A stretch of 64,000 bases of DNA from Alphaproteobacteria bacterium (GTDB lineage Bacteria; Pseudomonadota; Alphaproteobacteria; Caulobacterales; Hyphomonadaceae). Made by a program: the position numbers and the translations under genes. Where the stretch lies: the NCBI GenBank assembly GCA_018830285.1, contig JAHJSB010000055.1, positions 62,001 to 126,000 of the forward strand. The letters are read 5' to 3'. Of the stretch, positions 8,276 through 16,895 are shown one piece after another. How positions within the stretch are numbered: the first letter of the stretch is position 1; each line of letters opens with the position of its first letter. The notes beneath the pieces were generated by a model. It worked only from the letters and a program-made list of their open reading frames with translations, did not search any database and was not told the origin of the DNA.

Positions 8276-9301
8276 TTAGTCAAACAGTGTTTCGCAACCC
8301 GTTCCGGATAAAAGGGCGCCGACGGCGCCGCGTTCATTTCCGGACAGGGCTTCATATCCCTCGCGCAACCATTTCAGGCACTTGGCCTGATAGGGAAAGC
8401 TGGGCTGTGTCCAGGCACGGCCGTCAATCTCTGTCTCGAAGTTTTTCTCGCCCGCCATGACGGCCTTGGCATTGGCGATCAGGAAAGGCGCATAGACGCG
8501 CCCGATCTCCGCCAGGAGCGGCGCCAGCGCCTCCCGAGCCTCATCTGCCCCGAACCAGTCGTCTTCCAGCGGATCAAGACCCGACAGGTCTTCCATGAGG
8601 TCGACCCAGGCCCTCACCCGCGGCGAGCGCGATACCGTAATCGCCGCAGATGTTGGTTCGACAATGGCAAGCTGGGTGAGTTGGCCATAGAGTGCAAAAT
8701 CCGCCGAAGACGGACGCCCGCCCAGCACGAAACCCTTCTTCTGAAGCAGCTCATTAAGAATCCCGATCAGGCGGGAATAGGAGGATTCAATCGTCTTCGC
8801 CGTGACGTCATTCGACCCGACGACATAGAGCCGGTCGAACTGTCGCTTGGAAATCGCGTCCGAAACCTTGCCAGCGCTCTCGGCATCCAGCGTATTCTGC
8901 GACCAATAGATGAGCAGCGGTCCGGCATTGTCATAATCGGCCTGATGGGCCCAGCGGAAATGAAACATCGCCTTGGTCAGCCATTCGTCGGCATAATCCT
9001 CGATCAGGTCATTCAGGAATGACAGGACAGGATCGGACGGAATCACGGAGCGGCCCGTATGTTCGGATTCCAGCCGCCGTATGATCGGTGTCGAATCCGT
9101 CACGGCCGTCATGGCGCCGTCTCCATCGGGATAGTAGAAGGTCGGCAACAGGGGCACTTTCGGCACCGGGTAGCCCGGCTTCGGGGACCGTCCCGCAGAC
9201 CAGCTCACCTGGTAGGGAATGCGGCGATAGCGCAGCAGTGCAACCATCTTGCGGGTATACGGAGAGCCCGGCGCGCCCATCAGTTCCAGCGGTGCAGTCA
9301 T
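8276..9301 (-). CDS. Glutathione S-transferase family protein
   Basis: A protein of 341 residues with an N-terminal thioredoxin-like GST domain. The segment GAPGSPYTRKMVALLRYRRIPY is the typical first strand-helix unit, and DSTPIIRRLE fits the glutathione-binding loop with a DS pair. The remaining two thirds are helical and longer than in classical GSTs of about 200-230 residues. It lies between the haloalkane dehalogenase gene (13 bp) and the sulfatase gene (19 bp), all leftward, and is probably cotranscribed with them. The ATG at 9301 with a GAGGA site is preferred over an in-frame upstream start inside the dehalogenase gene. Confidence 0.8.
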   Translation of the reverse strand: MTAPLELMGAPGSPYTRKMVALLRYRRIPYQVSWSAGRSPKPGYPVPKVPLLPTFYYPDGDGAMTAVTDSTPIIRRLESEHTGRSVIPSDPVLSFLNDLIEDYADEWLTKAMFHFRWAHQADYDNAGPLLIYWSQNTLDAESAGKVSDAISKRQFDRLYVVGSNDVTAKTIESSYSRLIGILNELLQKKGFVLGGRPSSADFALYGQLTQLAIVEPTSAAITVSRSPRVRAWVDLMEDLSGLDPLEDDWFGADEAREALAPLLAEIGRVYAPFLIANAKAVMAGEKNFETEIDGRAWTQPSFPYQAKCLKWLREGYEALSGNERGAVGALLSGTGCETLFD

Positions 9302-9314
9302 GTTCGCGGCGTCC

Positions 9315-10328
9315 TCATGTTTCCTGGATGAAAGCGATGATTTCCTTGGAGAGCGCTTCTGGCTGGTCTTCCTGCAGGAAGTGGCCGGCACCCTTGATCG
9401 TGACATTCTTCACATTGCCAAGACGTTTGATAAAGGCCTGCTCGCCGCCTTTCGTCACCGGGTCGCCATCGCTGAAGGCTGTCAGCACGGGAAAATTGCG
9501 CGCTTCCAGCACGGCCCACGCGGCATCGCCTGCAATCCGGTCGGCCTTATGTTGCGGCAGCAACGGAACGCAGGACGGAAATTTCCGGGCACCTGCCACA
9601 TGGTTTTCATCCGGGAATGGCGCTTCATATCCGTCCAGCACCGCGTCATCGGAAATATTGGACAGCAGCCCGAACACGTCGCGCACCGAAAAGTCCGGCG
9701 CCTCGGCACAATACTTAATCCAGTAGAGGAACGCGCCGGGCGTACCGCCGGAAAACTGTTCCTGGACCATCGCGGCGGTCGGAACAGGGACCATCGGATA
9801 CATCTTCCCCATCATGTTCGAGATATCGTCTGTCAGCGTCGTCGTATTGGGCAGGCCCGTATTGGCGATCACGAGGCGCTTGAACCGGCCCGGCTGGTCG
9901 CCGACGGCGCGCAGGCCGAGCAGACCGCCCCAGTCCTGGCACATCAGGGTCAGGCCGGTCAGGTCGAGACCGCTAAGGAACTGGTTCATCCAGTCGACAT
10001 GGCCGGCATAGGTGTAATCATCGACCGATGCTGGTTTGTCGGACTTGCCAAAGCCCACAAGGTCCGGCGCGATGACCCGGTACCCCGCACCTGTCAGGAT
10101 CGGGATCATCTTGCGGTAAAGAAAACTCCAGCTTGGCTGTCCGTGCAGGCAGAGGATGATCTCGCCATCGCGTGGCCCCTCATCGACATAATGCATGCGC
10201 AATTCGGTGCCGTCCTGCGCCTGGACGACATGATAATGCGCCGCGAAGGCGTAGTCTTTCAATTGCGCGAAACGGGTCTCTGGCGTTCTCAGAACATCCA
10301 CGGCAGGGCCTCCCTTTTCGCTAGACAT
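9315..10328 (-). CDS. Haloalkane dehalogenase-like alpha/beta hydrolase (HLD-I type)
   Basis: Alpha/beta-hydrolase of 337 residues closely resembling haloalkane dehalogenases. HGQPSW at 62-67 is the oxyanion-hole loop. The nucleophile is Asp132 in CQDWGG, followed by the halide-binding Trp133. Asp289 in FSDGDP is the probable catalytic acid and His316 in GAGHFLQE the base. The lack of the asparagine found after HG in subfamilies II and III points to subfamily I (DhlA-like). Activity on halogenated substrates is inferred; some members act on other esters or epoxides. It is the first gene of a leftward string and has a palindrome immediately upstream. Confidence 0.85.
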   Translation of the reverse strand: MSSEKGGPAVDVLRTPETRFAQLKDYAFAAHYHVVQAQDGTELRMHYVDEGPRDGEIILCLHGQPSWSFLYRKMIPILTGAGYRVIAPDLVGFGKSDKPASVDDYTYAGHVDWMNQFLSGLDLTGLTLMCQDWGGLLGLRAVGDQPGRFKRLVIANTGLPNTTTLTDDISNMMGKMYPMVPVPTAAMVQEQFSGGTPGAFLYWIKYCAEAPDFSVRDVFGLLSNISDDAVLDGYEAPFPDENHVAGARKFPSCVPLLPQHKADRIAGDAAWAVLEARNFPVLTAFSDGDPVTKGGEQAFIKRLGNVKNVTIKGAGHFLQEDQPEALSKEIIAFIQET

Positions 10329-10332
10329 AATT

Positions 10333-10355
10333 TATTGGCATCGATACTGTCAATA
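10333..10355. promoter_or_regulatory. Operator-like palindrome upstream of the dehalogenase gene
   Basis: The 8-bp arms TATTGGCA and TGTCAATA (one mismatched pair) are separated by seven bases, 4-27 bp upstream of the ATG at 10328. The sequence TTGACA, a possible -35 element, is part of the palindrome when read on the minus strand. A dimeric repressor bound here would block transcription or translation initiation of the dehalogenase-GST-sulfatase string. The TetR protein encoded at 5060 is the nearest candidate, but no direct evidence links them. Confidence 0.4.
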
Positions 10356-10461
10356 CAATGAATTGGCGCGGGGACGCACGCGGTCTGTACTTTGGGCCTG
10401 AATGCATACTCTATGTTCAGCGAAGCGGGCCAAAATCACGAGCCCGCGCAGGGAGGATAAG

Positions 10462-10851
10462 GTGATCTGGATTGCACGCGCAGGCGTTACGCTTGCCGGA
10501 CTATTTTCGCTGGCCATGGGCCTTCTGTTCTGGGCGGACCCGGTGAAAGCTGGCGCGATACTCGGCCTGACAAGTATCGATGCCCTCGGAACGAATTCCC
10601 TGCGCGCGGATTTGGCGGCCTTCTTCCTCGTCAACTTCATCGCCTGCACGCTCGCGCTTTTCCGCGGCAAGGCCCATTGGCTATACGGCTCTGCGCTGGT
10701 TTTCGGTTTGGCCGTATCCGGACGCTTCATCGGCGTCATCATTGACGGCGCCCCGGCCGGAATCGCGCAACCCGTAATTATCGAACTCGTGCTTGTTGGC
10801 CTGCTTATCTTCGGCGCACGCCAGCTCGGCCCGCGCACCCCCTCAAGCTGA
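10462..10851 (+). CDS. DUF4345-like small integral membrane protein
   Basis: A membrane protein of 129 residues with about four hydrophobic helices. The order matches the DUF4345 family: a first helix with a GLLFWADP end, a central LRADLAAFFL segment, a GRFIGVIIDG loop and a last hydrophobic helix ending in an arginine. Function is unknown. The GTG at 10462 is chosen because GGGAGGA lies eight bases upstream; an upstream ATG at 10402 would add a charged leader with no ribosome-binding site. Its 3' end overlaps the convergent glpD gene by nine bases. Confidence 0.7.
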   Translation: MIWIARAGVTLAGLFSLAMGLLFWADPVKAGAILGLTSIDALGTNSLRADLAAFFLVNFIACTLALFRGKAHWLYGSALVFGLAVSGRFIGVIIDGAPAGIAQPVIIELVLVGLLIFGARQLGPRTPSS

Positions 10852-12330
10852 CACCTGGCGCTCCAGCCAGGTCGCAAGGTTCGCCTGCTCTGACTCGCTC
10901 AGGTGCAGGCGCAACTTGCTGCGGCGCCACAGAATGTCTTCAGCCGTCTGCGCGAATTCATGCTGCATCAGGTAGGTGACTTCGGCTTCATGCAGGCCGC
11001 CCCCAAAGTCGCGACCAAGCTCCATCGTGCTTTTGGCCGTGCCGACTAGCGCGTCGACCCTTGTGCCGTAGGCGCGCGCCAGCCGCCGCAGGAGGCGCTG
11101 CTCCATCCAGGGATGGCGCAGTGACAGTCCGCGCAGGAAGTCCTCGAAATCAGCACCCGGAATATCACCGCCCGGCAGGCTCGCCGATTTGGTCCACGGC
11201 TTGGTCATGCCCGGAAAGTCCGGTCCGAGCTCCTTGAGCGCATGCTCAGCGAGTTCGCGATAGGTGGTGATCTTGCCGCCGAAGACCGACAGAACCGGCG
11301 CGCCGCCCGTCCGGTCGCAGTTCAGCACATAATCACGGGTCACTTTCGACGCGTTCGCCGCATGGTCATCATAGAGCGGGCGCACACCCGAATAGGCCGC
11401 AACGACATCCGCCGGCGTGATCGGCCGCTTGTAATACTCGCTGGCCCCGGCGCAGAGATAGTCGATCTCGTCCTGGCTGATTTCGACCTTGTCCTTGTCG
11501 GCCTCGTAGGGAACATCTGTCGTCCCGATCAGCGTAAATTCGCCTCGCTCATAGGGAATCGCGAACATGATCCGCCCGTCGCCATTCTGGAAGAAGTAGG
11601 CATAGTCACCGTCATGCCATCGCGGCACGATAATGTGGCTGCCTTTCACGAGGCGCAGGTTCTGCTGGCGCGTACCCGGCTCGGCCAGCCCGAGGATTTC
11701 GTCGACCCAGCCGCCTGCCGCATTGACCACGGCGCGGGCCATCACGGTCTTCTCACCATCCGCTCCGCGCAGCGTGGCTTCCCAATGATCGGCATGGCGC
11801 GCCAGTCCGACACAGGCCGTCTGCGTCAGGACTTCAGCCCCCCGCTCCTGCGCATCGACAGCGTTCAGAACGACCAGCCGCGAATCCTCGACCCAGCAGT
11901 CGGAATATTCGAACGCCAGCCGGAATTCCTCGCGCAACGGATCCAGCCGGTCGGTGTTGTTCCGCCGGAGCGTCCGGGTCGGCGGCAGCATCTTGCGCCC
12001 GCCCATATGGTCATACAGGAACAGGCCCAGCCGGATCAGCCAGGCCGGCCGCAGGTCCTTGTCATAAGGCAGCACGAACCGCATCGGCCAGATAATGTGC
12101 GGCGCCGCACGCAACAGGATCTCCCGCTCGATCAGCGCTTTGCGCACCAGCGCGAAGTCATACATTTCGAGATAGCGCAGGCCGCCATGGATCAGCTTCG
12201 TACTCGCCGAACTCGTATGGGCGGCCAGGTCGTCCTTCTCGCAAAGGAGAACTTTCAGGCCCCGGCCTGCCGCATCGCGCGCAATGCCGGCTCCGTTGAT
12301 ACCGCCACCAATGACCAGGAGATCGTGCAC
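10843..12330 (-). CDS. glpD: Aerobic glycerol-3-phosphate dehydrogenase
   Basis: FAD-dependent dehydrogenase that oxidises glycerol 3-phosphate to dihydroxyacetone phosphate at the inner membrane and feeds electrons to ubiquinone. The N-terminus is the FAD-binding motif VIGGGINGAGIARDAAGRG, followed by the GlpD-type segment STKLIHGGLRYLE. Length (495 residues) equals that of E. coli GlpD. The start is a GTG at 12330; no ATG lies closer to the FAD motif. No glpK, glpF or glpR is next to it, so glycerol kinase and the facilitator must be elsewhere. The gene follows the J-domain gene by eight bases on the same strand. Confidence 0.95.
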   Translation of the reverse strand: MHDLLVIGGGINGAGIARDAAGRGLKVLLCEKDDLAAHTSSASTKLIHGGLRYLEMYDFALVRKALIEREILLRAAPHIIWPMRFVLPYDKDLRPAWLIRLGLFLYDHMGGRKMLPPTRTLRRNNTDRLDPLREEFRLAFEYSDCWVEDSRLVVLNAVDAQERGAEVLTQTACVGLARHADHWEATLRGADGEKTVMARAVVNAAGGWVDEILGLAEPGTRQQNLRLVKGSHIIVPRWHDGDYAYFFQNGDGRIMFAIPYERGEFTLIGTTDVPYEADKDKVEISQDEIDYLCAGASEYYKRPITPADVVAAYSGVRPLYDDHAANASKVTRDYVLNCDRTGGAPVLSVFGGKITTYRELAEHALKELGPDFPGMTKPWTKSASLPGGDIPGADFEDFLRGLSLRHPWMEQRLLRRLARAYGTRVDALVGTAKSTMELGRDFGGGLHEAEVTYLMQHEFAQTAEDILWRRSKLRLHLSESEQANLATWLERQVSA

Positions 12331-12338
12331 GCTCCGGC

Positions 12339-12962
12339 CTAGTCCTTCATCAACCCGCCAGCCTTGAGCAGCTTGCCGGCCCGGATCACCCGTTGCAGCT
12401 TGTGCTCAGACGACCGGTCACCCTTGTTGGAGTCGGGGTGGAAGCGACGGACATATTCGGCATAACGCGCGCGGATCTCGGCCGGCGTGGATGTCGCCTC
12501 GAGGTCGAGCTCGTTCAGCGCGCGGACCTGCAGCGCCGACCGGCGCGCCTTTGCGCCGCCTTCGGCATTGCCTGCATCGTCGACATTGAAAAAGCCGCGG
12601 CCCGCCCAATTGCGCGGATCATGGCTGGTTGCCGCCTTCTTGCCGGCCATCGGCCCTGTCCCGAATTTCCAGGTCCGCTTGTGCCCGTAGCGCTCCGAGC
12701 GCGTGAACGAAGCGGCCTCGGCCTGCGACATGCCCTCGAAGAAATTGAAGGCACGATTGTATTCCGTGATGTGGGTCTGGCAAAAATGCAGTTTGCCTTT
12801 GCCGCCGCGCTTGGGCGCCGGGAAGGCGCCCTCGAGCTCACATTCCGGGTGCTCGCACACACGCGTCTTGCGCGCACGTGCCTTTGACGTCTCCTCGGCA
12901 GGAGGCTTTATCCGAATATCGGTAAACTTGACGCGGTAGCTGAAGGGATCTGAATCTGACAT
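12339..12962 (-). CDS. J-domain protein with C-terminal DnaJ module
   Basis: A protein of 207 residues with the J domain at its C-terminus. The HPD signature is in RFHPDSNKGD, preceded by an IRARYAEYVRR helix. The N-terminal half has cysteines and a histidine (CEHPEC, then FCQTH) that could bind a metal ion. Such proteins are common in alphaproteobacteria next to bolA, as here, where bolA is divergent with 13 bp between the starts. It should act as a DnaK co-chaperone for a specific but unknown client. The ATG at 12962 excludes an unlikely upstream extension reading through bolA. Confidence 0.85.
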   Translation of the reverse strand: MSDSDPFSYRVKFTDIRIKPPAEETSKARARKTRVCEHPECELEGAFPAPKRGGKGKLHFCQTHITEYNRAFNFFEGMSQAEAASFTRSERYGHKRTWKFGTGPMAGKKAATSHDPRNWAGRGFFNVDDAGNAEGGAKARRSALQVRALNELDLEATSTPAEIRARYAEYVRRFHPDSNKGDRSSEHKLQRVIRAGKLLKAGGLMKD

Positions 12963-12975
12963 AGCGGGGCATAAT

Positions 12976-13266
12976 ATGGAGATGATCGTAAACATGCCAC
13001 AACCAAGTGACAGAACTTCGCGAATTCGTGATCTTTTAACCGAGGCTTTTGAACCCGAACACCTCAAGATCACCGATGATAGCGCCCGTCATGCGGGTCA
13101 TGCAGGTGCCGCACCGGGCGGAGAAACCCATTATAACATAGAGATTACGTCAAATGCCTTCGCCGGCCTCTCGCGCGTCCAGATCCAGCGCACCGTCATG
13201 CTTGCACTGCAAAAAGAATTCGATTCAGGCCTCCATGCGCTCTCGCTTCAGGCAAAAACGCCATGA
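12976..13266 (+). CDS. BolA family protein
   Basis: A protein of 96 residues or fewer with the BolA fold: an IRDLLTEAFEPEHLKITDDS segment, a conserved HAGH motif, and the SRVQIQRTVMLAL helix with a short LHALSLQA end. BolA proteins cooperate with monothiol glutaredoxins in iron-sulfur trafficking or affect transcription. Three in-frame starts are possible (12976, 12985, 12994); the family usually begins only a few residues before IRDLL, so 12994 is as likely as 12976. It is divergent from the J-domain gene. Confidence 0.85.
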   Translation: MEMIVNMPQPSDRTSRIRDLLTEAFEPEHLKITDDSARHAGHAGAAPGGETHYNIEITSNAFAGLSRVQIQRTVMLALQKEFDSGLHALSLQAKTP

Positions 13267-13343
13267 TTGACCTTATTTAACCCATCAGGGAACCGGATTT
13301 CGAATCAATCGTTTCGTCTTCGAACCGTCGAGGAGAACGGGTG

Positions 13344-13685
13344 ATGGTACTGAAACGAGCAATACTGGGCGCCGCTTGCCTATGCGCCAGCGGAATGGCC
13401 TCCGCAGAGAACGCACGTGGTGAGCTAGACATGCCGCTGCTGAAAAACATCCAGCAAACCGTATGCGCCAGCGGCAGCGAAATTGTGTTCGTGCCGGTCT
13501 CGCACGATCTTTCGGCACTCCGCACGTCCTATGCCGTGATCGCCTTGAGCAATCCGGATCCGGATTCAGCGAACATTGTCTCGGAACGCGAAAGGCTCTG
13601 GCTCAGCATCAATGGCTGCAACGAACCGCGCATTGAAGCGGTCTATGCGTCCGGTCAGCGGGACTCAGGCCGTTTCAATTTCTGA
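13344..13685 (+). CDS. Exported hypothetical protein
   Basis: A protein of 113 residues, not recognised as a known family. The N-terminus is a clear signal peptide ending near the ASA sequence around residue 21. The mature part contains two cysteines (in TVCASG and NGCNEP) that could form one disulfide. The ATG at 13344 has AGGAG eight bases upstream; the GTG directly before it (13341) is less well spaced. The end overlaps the convergent CBS-domain gene by 21 bases. Confidence 0.65.
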   Translation: MVLKRAILGAACLCASGMASAENARGELDMPLLKNIQQTVCASGSEIVFVPVSHDLSALRTSYAVIALSNPDPDSANIVSERERLWLSINGCNEPRIEAVYASGQRDSGRFNF

Positions 13686-14927
13686 TATATTCAGGCCGGT
13701 CACCTGGTTGCGCTGGCGCCGCAGGATATTGAAACGATAGCCGTGGAACACGAAACTCTGTCCGGGTTCGGGGATTGTCTGCGCTTCGTGGATGACCAGG
13801 CCCGCCACGGTCACGGCCTCATCGTCCGGCAGGTCCCATCCCGTGGCCCGGTTAAGGTCACGAATGGGCACCCAGCCATCGACATTGACCGTTCCGTCGG
13901 CCTGCGGGCGCACGCCCTGAACGGCCACGTCATGCTCGTCATGGATCGAGCCGACGATTTCTTCCAGGATGTCTTCCAGCGTGATCAGGCCCTGCAGTTC
14001 GCCATACTCGTCCACCACAAGCGCGAAATGACCACGCTTGGCCAGGAACAGGTCCAGCTGGTCCTGCACCGGCGTCGTCTCCGGCACGAACCAGGGTTTG
14101 CGCAGGATGCCTTCCAGGTCGAGCGACGCCAGGTCGCCGCCTAACGGCAGCGCCGCGCGCAACAGGTCCTTGGCGTGCAGGATGCCGACAATCTCTTCCT
14201 TCTCGCCGCGGTACAGCGGCAGGCGCGTATGCGGGCTGGCCAGCGCCTTCATCACGATCTGGCGCGGTTCCAGGTCGGCATTCAGCATCTGGATATTGCG
14301 GCGGTGGATCATCACGTCCTCGACCGTCAGGTCCTTCAGGTCCAGCGCGCCCACAAGGCGCAGCCGGTCTGCCGCATCGACGGTGCCTTCGGACGCATGC
14401 AGGTCGATCGCGCCGCGGATTTCTTCTGCCGCTGACAAGGCATCGGCGGGGGTCGCGAGGCCCAACATCTTCAACGTCGCCATCACGATCATCTGGATCA
14501 GTTTGACGATCCACGAGGCGGAGATGACGAGCAGGCCAATCGGCCGCGCCACCGCCATCGCCATCGAGTCGGTCCGCGTGATTGCATACGTCTTCGGCAG
14601 CACTTCCGAGAACACGAGCACGAGAACGGTCATCACGCCCGTGGCCATGGCCAGCGCCAGGCCACCCTGCCCGAACAGGAGCGTGAACAGCGACGTCGCA
14701 AGTACCGACGCCAGGATATTGACCAGGTTATTGCCGAGCAGGATCGATCCGATCAGCCGTTCCCGGTCCGAGATCAGGCGGTTAACGGCAGCCGCGCGCT
14801 TGTCACCCTCTTTTTCAAGCTGGTGCATGCGGGCGCGTGACGCAGCCGTCAGCGCTGTCTCTGATCCTGAAAAGAATGCCGACATGCCCAGCAATACAAG
14901 GATCGCGATGATGTATCCGGCTATCAT
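13665..14927 (-). CDS. CNNM/CorC-type transporter with DUF21 and CBS domains
   Basis: Membrane protein of 420 residues. The N-terminal DUF21 domain (residues 1-180, four hydrophobic segments) begins with the family pattern FFSGSETALTAASRARM. A pair of CBS domains follows (about 200-330, with VEDVMIHRR and LITLEDILEEIVG), then a CorC_HlyC domain near the C-terminus. Such proteins are associated with magnesium or cobalt export and resistance. It lies directly downstream of aroB on the same strand, an arrangement seen in related bacteria. Confidence 0.9.
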   Translation of the reverse strand: MIAGYIIAILVLLGMSAFFSGSETALTAASRARMHQLEKEGDKRAAAVNRLISDRERLIGSILLGNNLVNILASVLATSLFTLLFGQGGLALAMATGVMTVLVLVFSEVLPKTYAITRTDSMAMAVARPIGLLVISASWIVKLIQMIVMATLKMLGLATPADALSAAEEIRGAIDLHASEGTVDAADRLRLVGALDLKDLTVEDVMIHRRNIQMLNADLEPRQIVMKALASPHTRLPLYRGEKEEIVGILHAKDLLRAALPLGGDLASLDLEGILRKPWFVPETTPVQDQLDLFLAKRGHFALVVDEYGELQGLITLEDILEEIVGSIHDEHDVAVQGVRPQADGTVNVDGWVPIRDLNRATGWDLPDDEAVTVAGLVIHEAQTIPEPGQSFVFHGYRFNILRRQRNQVTGLNISEIETA

Positions 14928-14952
14928 AGTGTTCCGAGTTCGGTGATGACCC

Positions 14953-16083
14953 TCACGCCTTTTCCAGTTCGCCCTTCAGGAACGCCGCAACAGACTTCAG
15001 GTCGGCGTCGGGATGAATATAGGACTGGCCGATCGCTCGCGCCAGAATTAGCGGAACCTGTCCGCCTCGCGCCTTCTTGTCCTGTTTCATCAGGTCGGCA
15101 AGTTCTGTCGCATCATACGGCCCGCCGGGCATGTTGCCGAGTTCCACAGGCAGGCCAGACGCCGCGATCACCCGCCCCACTTTTTCGGCAGTGTCCGGCG
15201 ACGTGATCCCCTCGGCGGCGCCATAGCGGAACGCGAGCACCATGCCGAGCGCTACGGCTTCGCCGTGCAGTACATCGGGCCGGTACTGGTTCGCCGCCTC
15301 GACGGCATGGCCGAACGTATGGCCCAGGTTCAACAGCGCGCGCACACCGCCTTCCGTCTCGTCCTCGGCGACAATCGCCGCCTTGGCCCGGCACGAGGTT
15401 GCCACCGCATGCTGGATCGCGTCCGGCTCGAGCGCCAGTGCATCGGCGCCATGCGCCTCCAGCCAGTCAAAGAAGGCCGCATCATTGATCAGGCCGTATT
15501 TCAGCACTTCGGCATAACCGGCACGCAGGTCGCGCGCCGGCAAGGTGGCCAGCAGCGCCGTATCGGCTATCACGAAGCGCGGCTGGTAGAAGGCGCCGAT
15601 CATGTTCTTGCCGCGCGGCGTATTCACCGCCGTTTTGCCGCCGACCGAACTGTCGACCTGTGACAGCAATGTCGTCGGCACCTGCACGAAGCCCATGCCG
15701 CGCTTCATCAGGCTCGCCGACAGTCCCGCAATATCCCCGATGACCCCGCCACCGAACGCGACCAGAATGTCGCTGCGATCGGCACCGGCCCCCAGCAGCC
15801 AGTCCAGGATGCGCTCGAGGTTGGAAAAGGATTTCGATTGCTCGCCCGGAGCCAGCGCCAGCACCTCGGTCGTTATCCCGCTCGGCATGAGCGCCGCCTC
15901 CAGCGCGCCCATGTGAAGGCGCGCGACTGACTCGTCGGTCAGCACGAAGACGCGCTTTCGCTTGAGCAGCGGTGTCAGGCGTGCGCCCAATTGGGACAAC
16001 GCGCCATGTCCGACGACGATGTCATAGCTGCGGTCGCCAAGGCGGACGCGAACGATTTCCGGCTCGGGTGAAGTCTCGCTCAT
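14953..16083 (-). CDS. aroB: 3-dehydroquinate synthase
   Basis: Second enzyme of the shikimate pathway, converting DAHP to 3-dehydroquinate with NAD and a divalent metal. The 376 residues show the family blocks [37 protein letters not shown] and [12 protein letters not shown]. The ATG at 16083 overlaps the aroK stop codon (ATGA), so aroK and aroB are translated together; a longer frame upstream lies inside aroK. Confidence 0.97.
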   Translation of the reverse strand: MSETSPEPEIVRVRLGDRSYDIVVGHGALSQLGARLTPLLKRKRVFVLTDESVARLHMGALEAALMPSGITTEVLALAPGEQSKSFSNLERILDWLLGAGADRSDILVAFGGGVIGDIAGLSASLMKRGMGFVQVPTTLLSQVDSSVGGKTAVNTPRGKNMIGAFYQPRFVIADTALLATLPARDLRAGYAEVLKYGLINDAAFFDWLEAHGADALALEPDAIQHAVATSCRAKAAIVAEDETEGGVRALLNLGHTFGHAVEAANQYRPDVLHGEAVALGMVLAFRYGAAEGITSPDTAEKVGRVIAASGLPVELGNMPGGPYDATELADLMKQDKKARGGQVPLILARAIGQSYIHPDADLKSVAAFLKGELEKA

Positions 16084-16652
16084 GCCGGTTTCCACGTCTT
16101 CAAGGCCTTGATAATCGCGTTCACGGTCGTCCCGTGCGGGCCGTCCTTGCTGTGCACGATCAGGTCCGCCTGCGAATAGACCGGCTCCCGTTCCAGCAAA
16201 AGGGCCTGCAGGACCTGTTTCGCATCGCCACGCCTCAGCAAGGGGCGCGTATTCTTTTTCTGCACCCTGCGCCACAGGGTCTCGAGATCGGCGCTCAGCC
16301 AGATCGTCACGGCTTTTTCGCGCAGCAGGGCGCGCGTTTCTTCGTTCAGGTAAGCGCCGCCACCAGTCGCCAGCACGTGCGGTTCTTCGCTCAGCAACCG
16401 TTCGAGCACTTTCTGCTCGCCGCGCCGGAAGTCTGCTTCGCCGTGCATCGTGAAAATATCGGCGACCGAAAGCCCGGCCGCTTTCTCGATCTCATGGTCG
16501 CTGTCGTAGAACTTGCGGCCCAGTTTCTCGGCCAGGCGCCGCCCGACTGTCGATTTGCCCGCGCCCATCAGCCCCACAAGCGCGATCGTCCGGGACGCAA
16601 AGGCAGGCGCCGGATCAGGAATTTGCGCGGGACTGTCACTGTCAGCGGGCAT
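16080..16652 (-). CDS. aroK: Shikimate kinase
   Basis: Phosphorylates shikimate in the aromatic amino acid pathway. The Walker A loop GLMGAGKST is at residues 27-35, the shikimate-binding DSDHEIE region follows, and [16 protein letters not shown] and NTRPLL correspond to the substrate and lid motifs. The length of 190 residues is normal for the family with a short N-terminal extension. It is the first gene of the aroK-aroB pair. Confidence 0.97.
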   Translation of the reverse strand: MPADSDSPAQIPDPAPAFASRTIALVGLMGAGKSTVGRRLAEKLGRKFYDSDHEIEKAAGLSVADIFTMHGEADFRRGEQKVLERLLSEEPHVLATGGGAYLNEETRALLREKAVTIWLSADLETLWRRVQKKNTRPLLRRGDAKQVLQALLLEREPVYSQADLIVHSKDGPHGTTVNAIIKALKTWKPA

Positions 16653-16760
16653 TGCAGGCTTTCATTCACTATTCAGACCAATTCCTATAGAGACGGAACT
16701 GTGTGAGCAATCGGTCAACGGCCGATGCAGAAATGAATTCGACCCAGGGGTGCTAATCAT

Positions 16761-16895
16761 ATGCGCAAATTTCTCATCATTGTCGGCATTCTGGTCATTC
16801 TCGGCCTGGTTGGCGCCTGGTGGCTCGGCCAGCAGGCGGTCAAGAACAAGCCGGCCGCTGGCGAAGTGCGCATGGAGGTAGAGGGTGTCCTCTAG
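16761..16895 (+). CDS. 44-residue single-pass membrane protein
   Basis: A short open frame starting MRKFLIIVGILVILGLVGAW. The first half is one hydrophobic helix with a positively charged N-terminus; the rest (QQAVKNKPAAGEVRMEVEGVL) is soluble. Its end overlaps the GTG start of the next gene by 11 bases, and it contains the GGAGG ribosome-binding site of that gene, which argues for coupled expression. No strong ribosome-binding site of its own is seen (AGGGG lies about 12 bases upstream). Function unknown. Confidence 0.6.
   Translation: MRKFLIIVGILVILGLVGAWWLGQQAVKNKPAAGEVRMEVEGVL

Noticed and set aside
9249-10361. A 370-codon rightward frame across the dehalogenase gene
   Set aside because: The dehalogenase on the other strand has all catalytic motifs; the rightward translation has no recognisable domain.
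11242-12342. A 366-codon frame antisense to glpD
   Set aside because: glpD is complete and conserved on the minus strand. The antisense frame is a composition effect.
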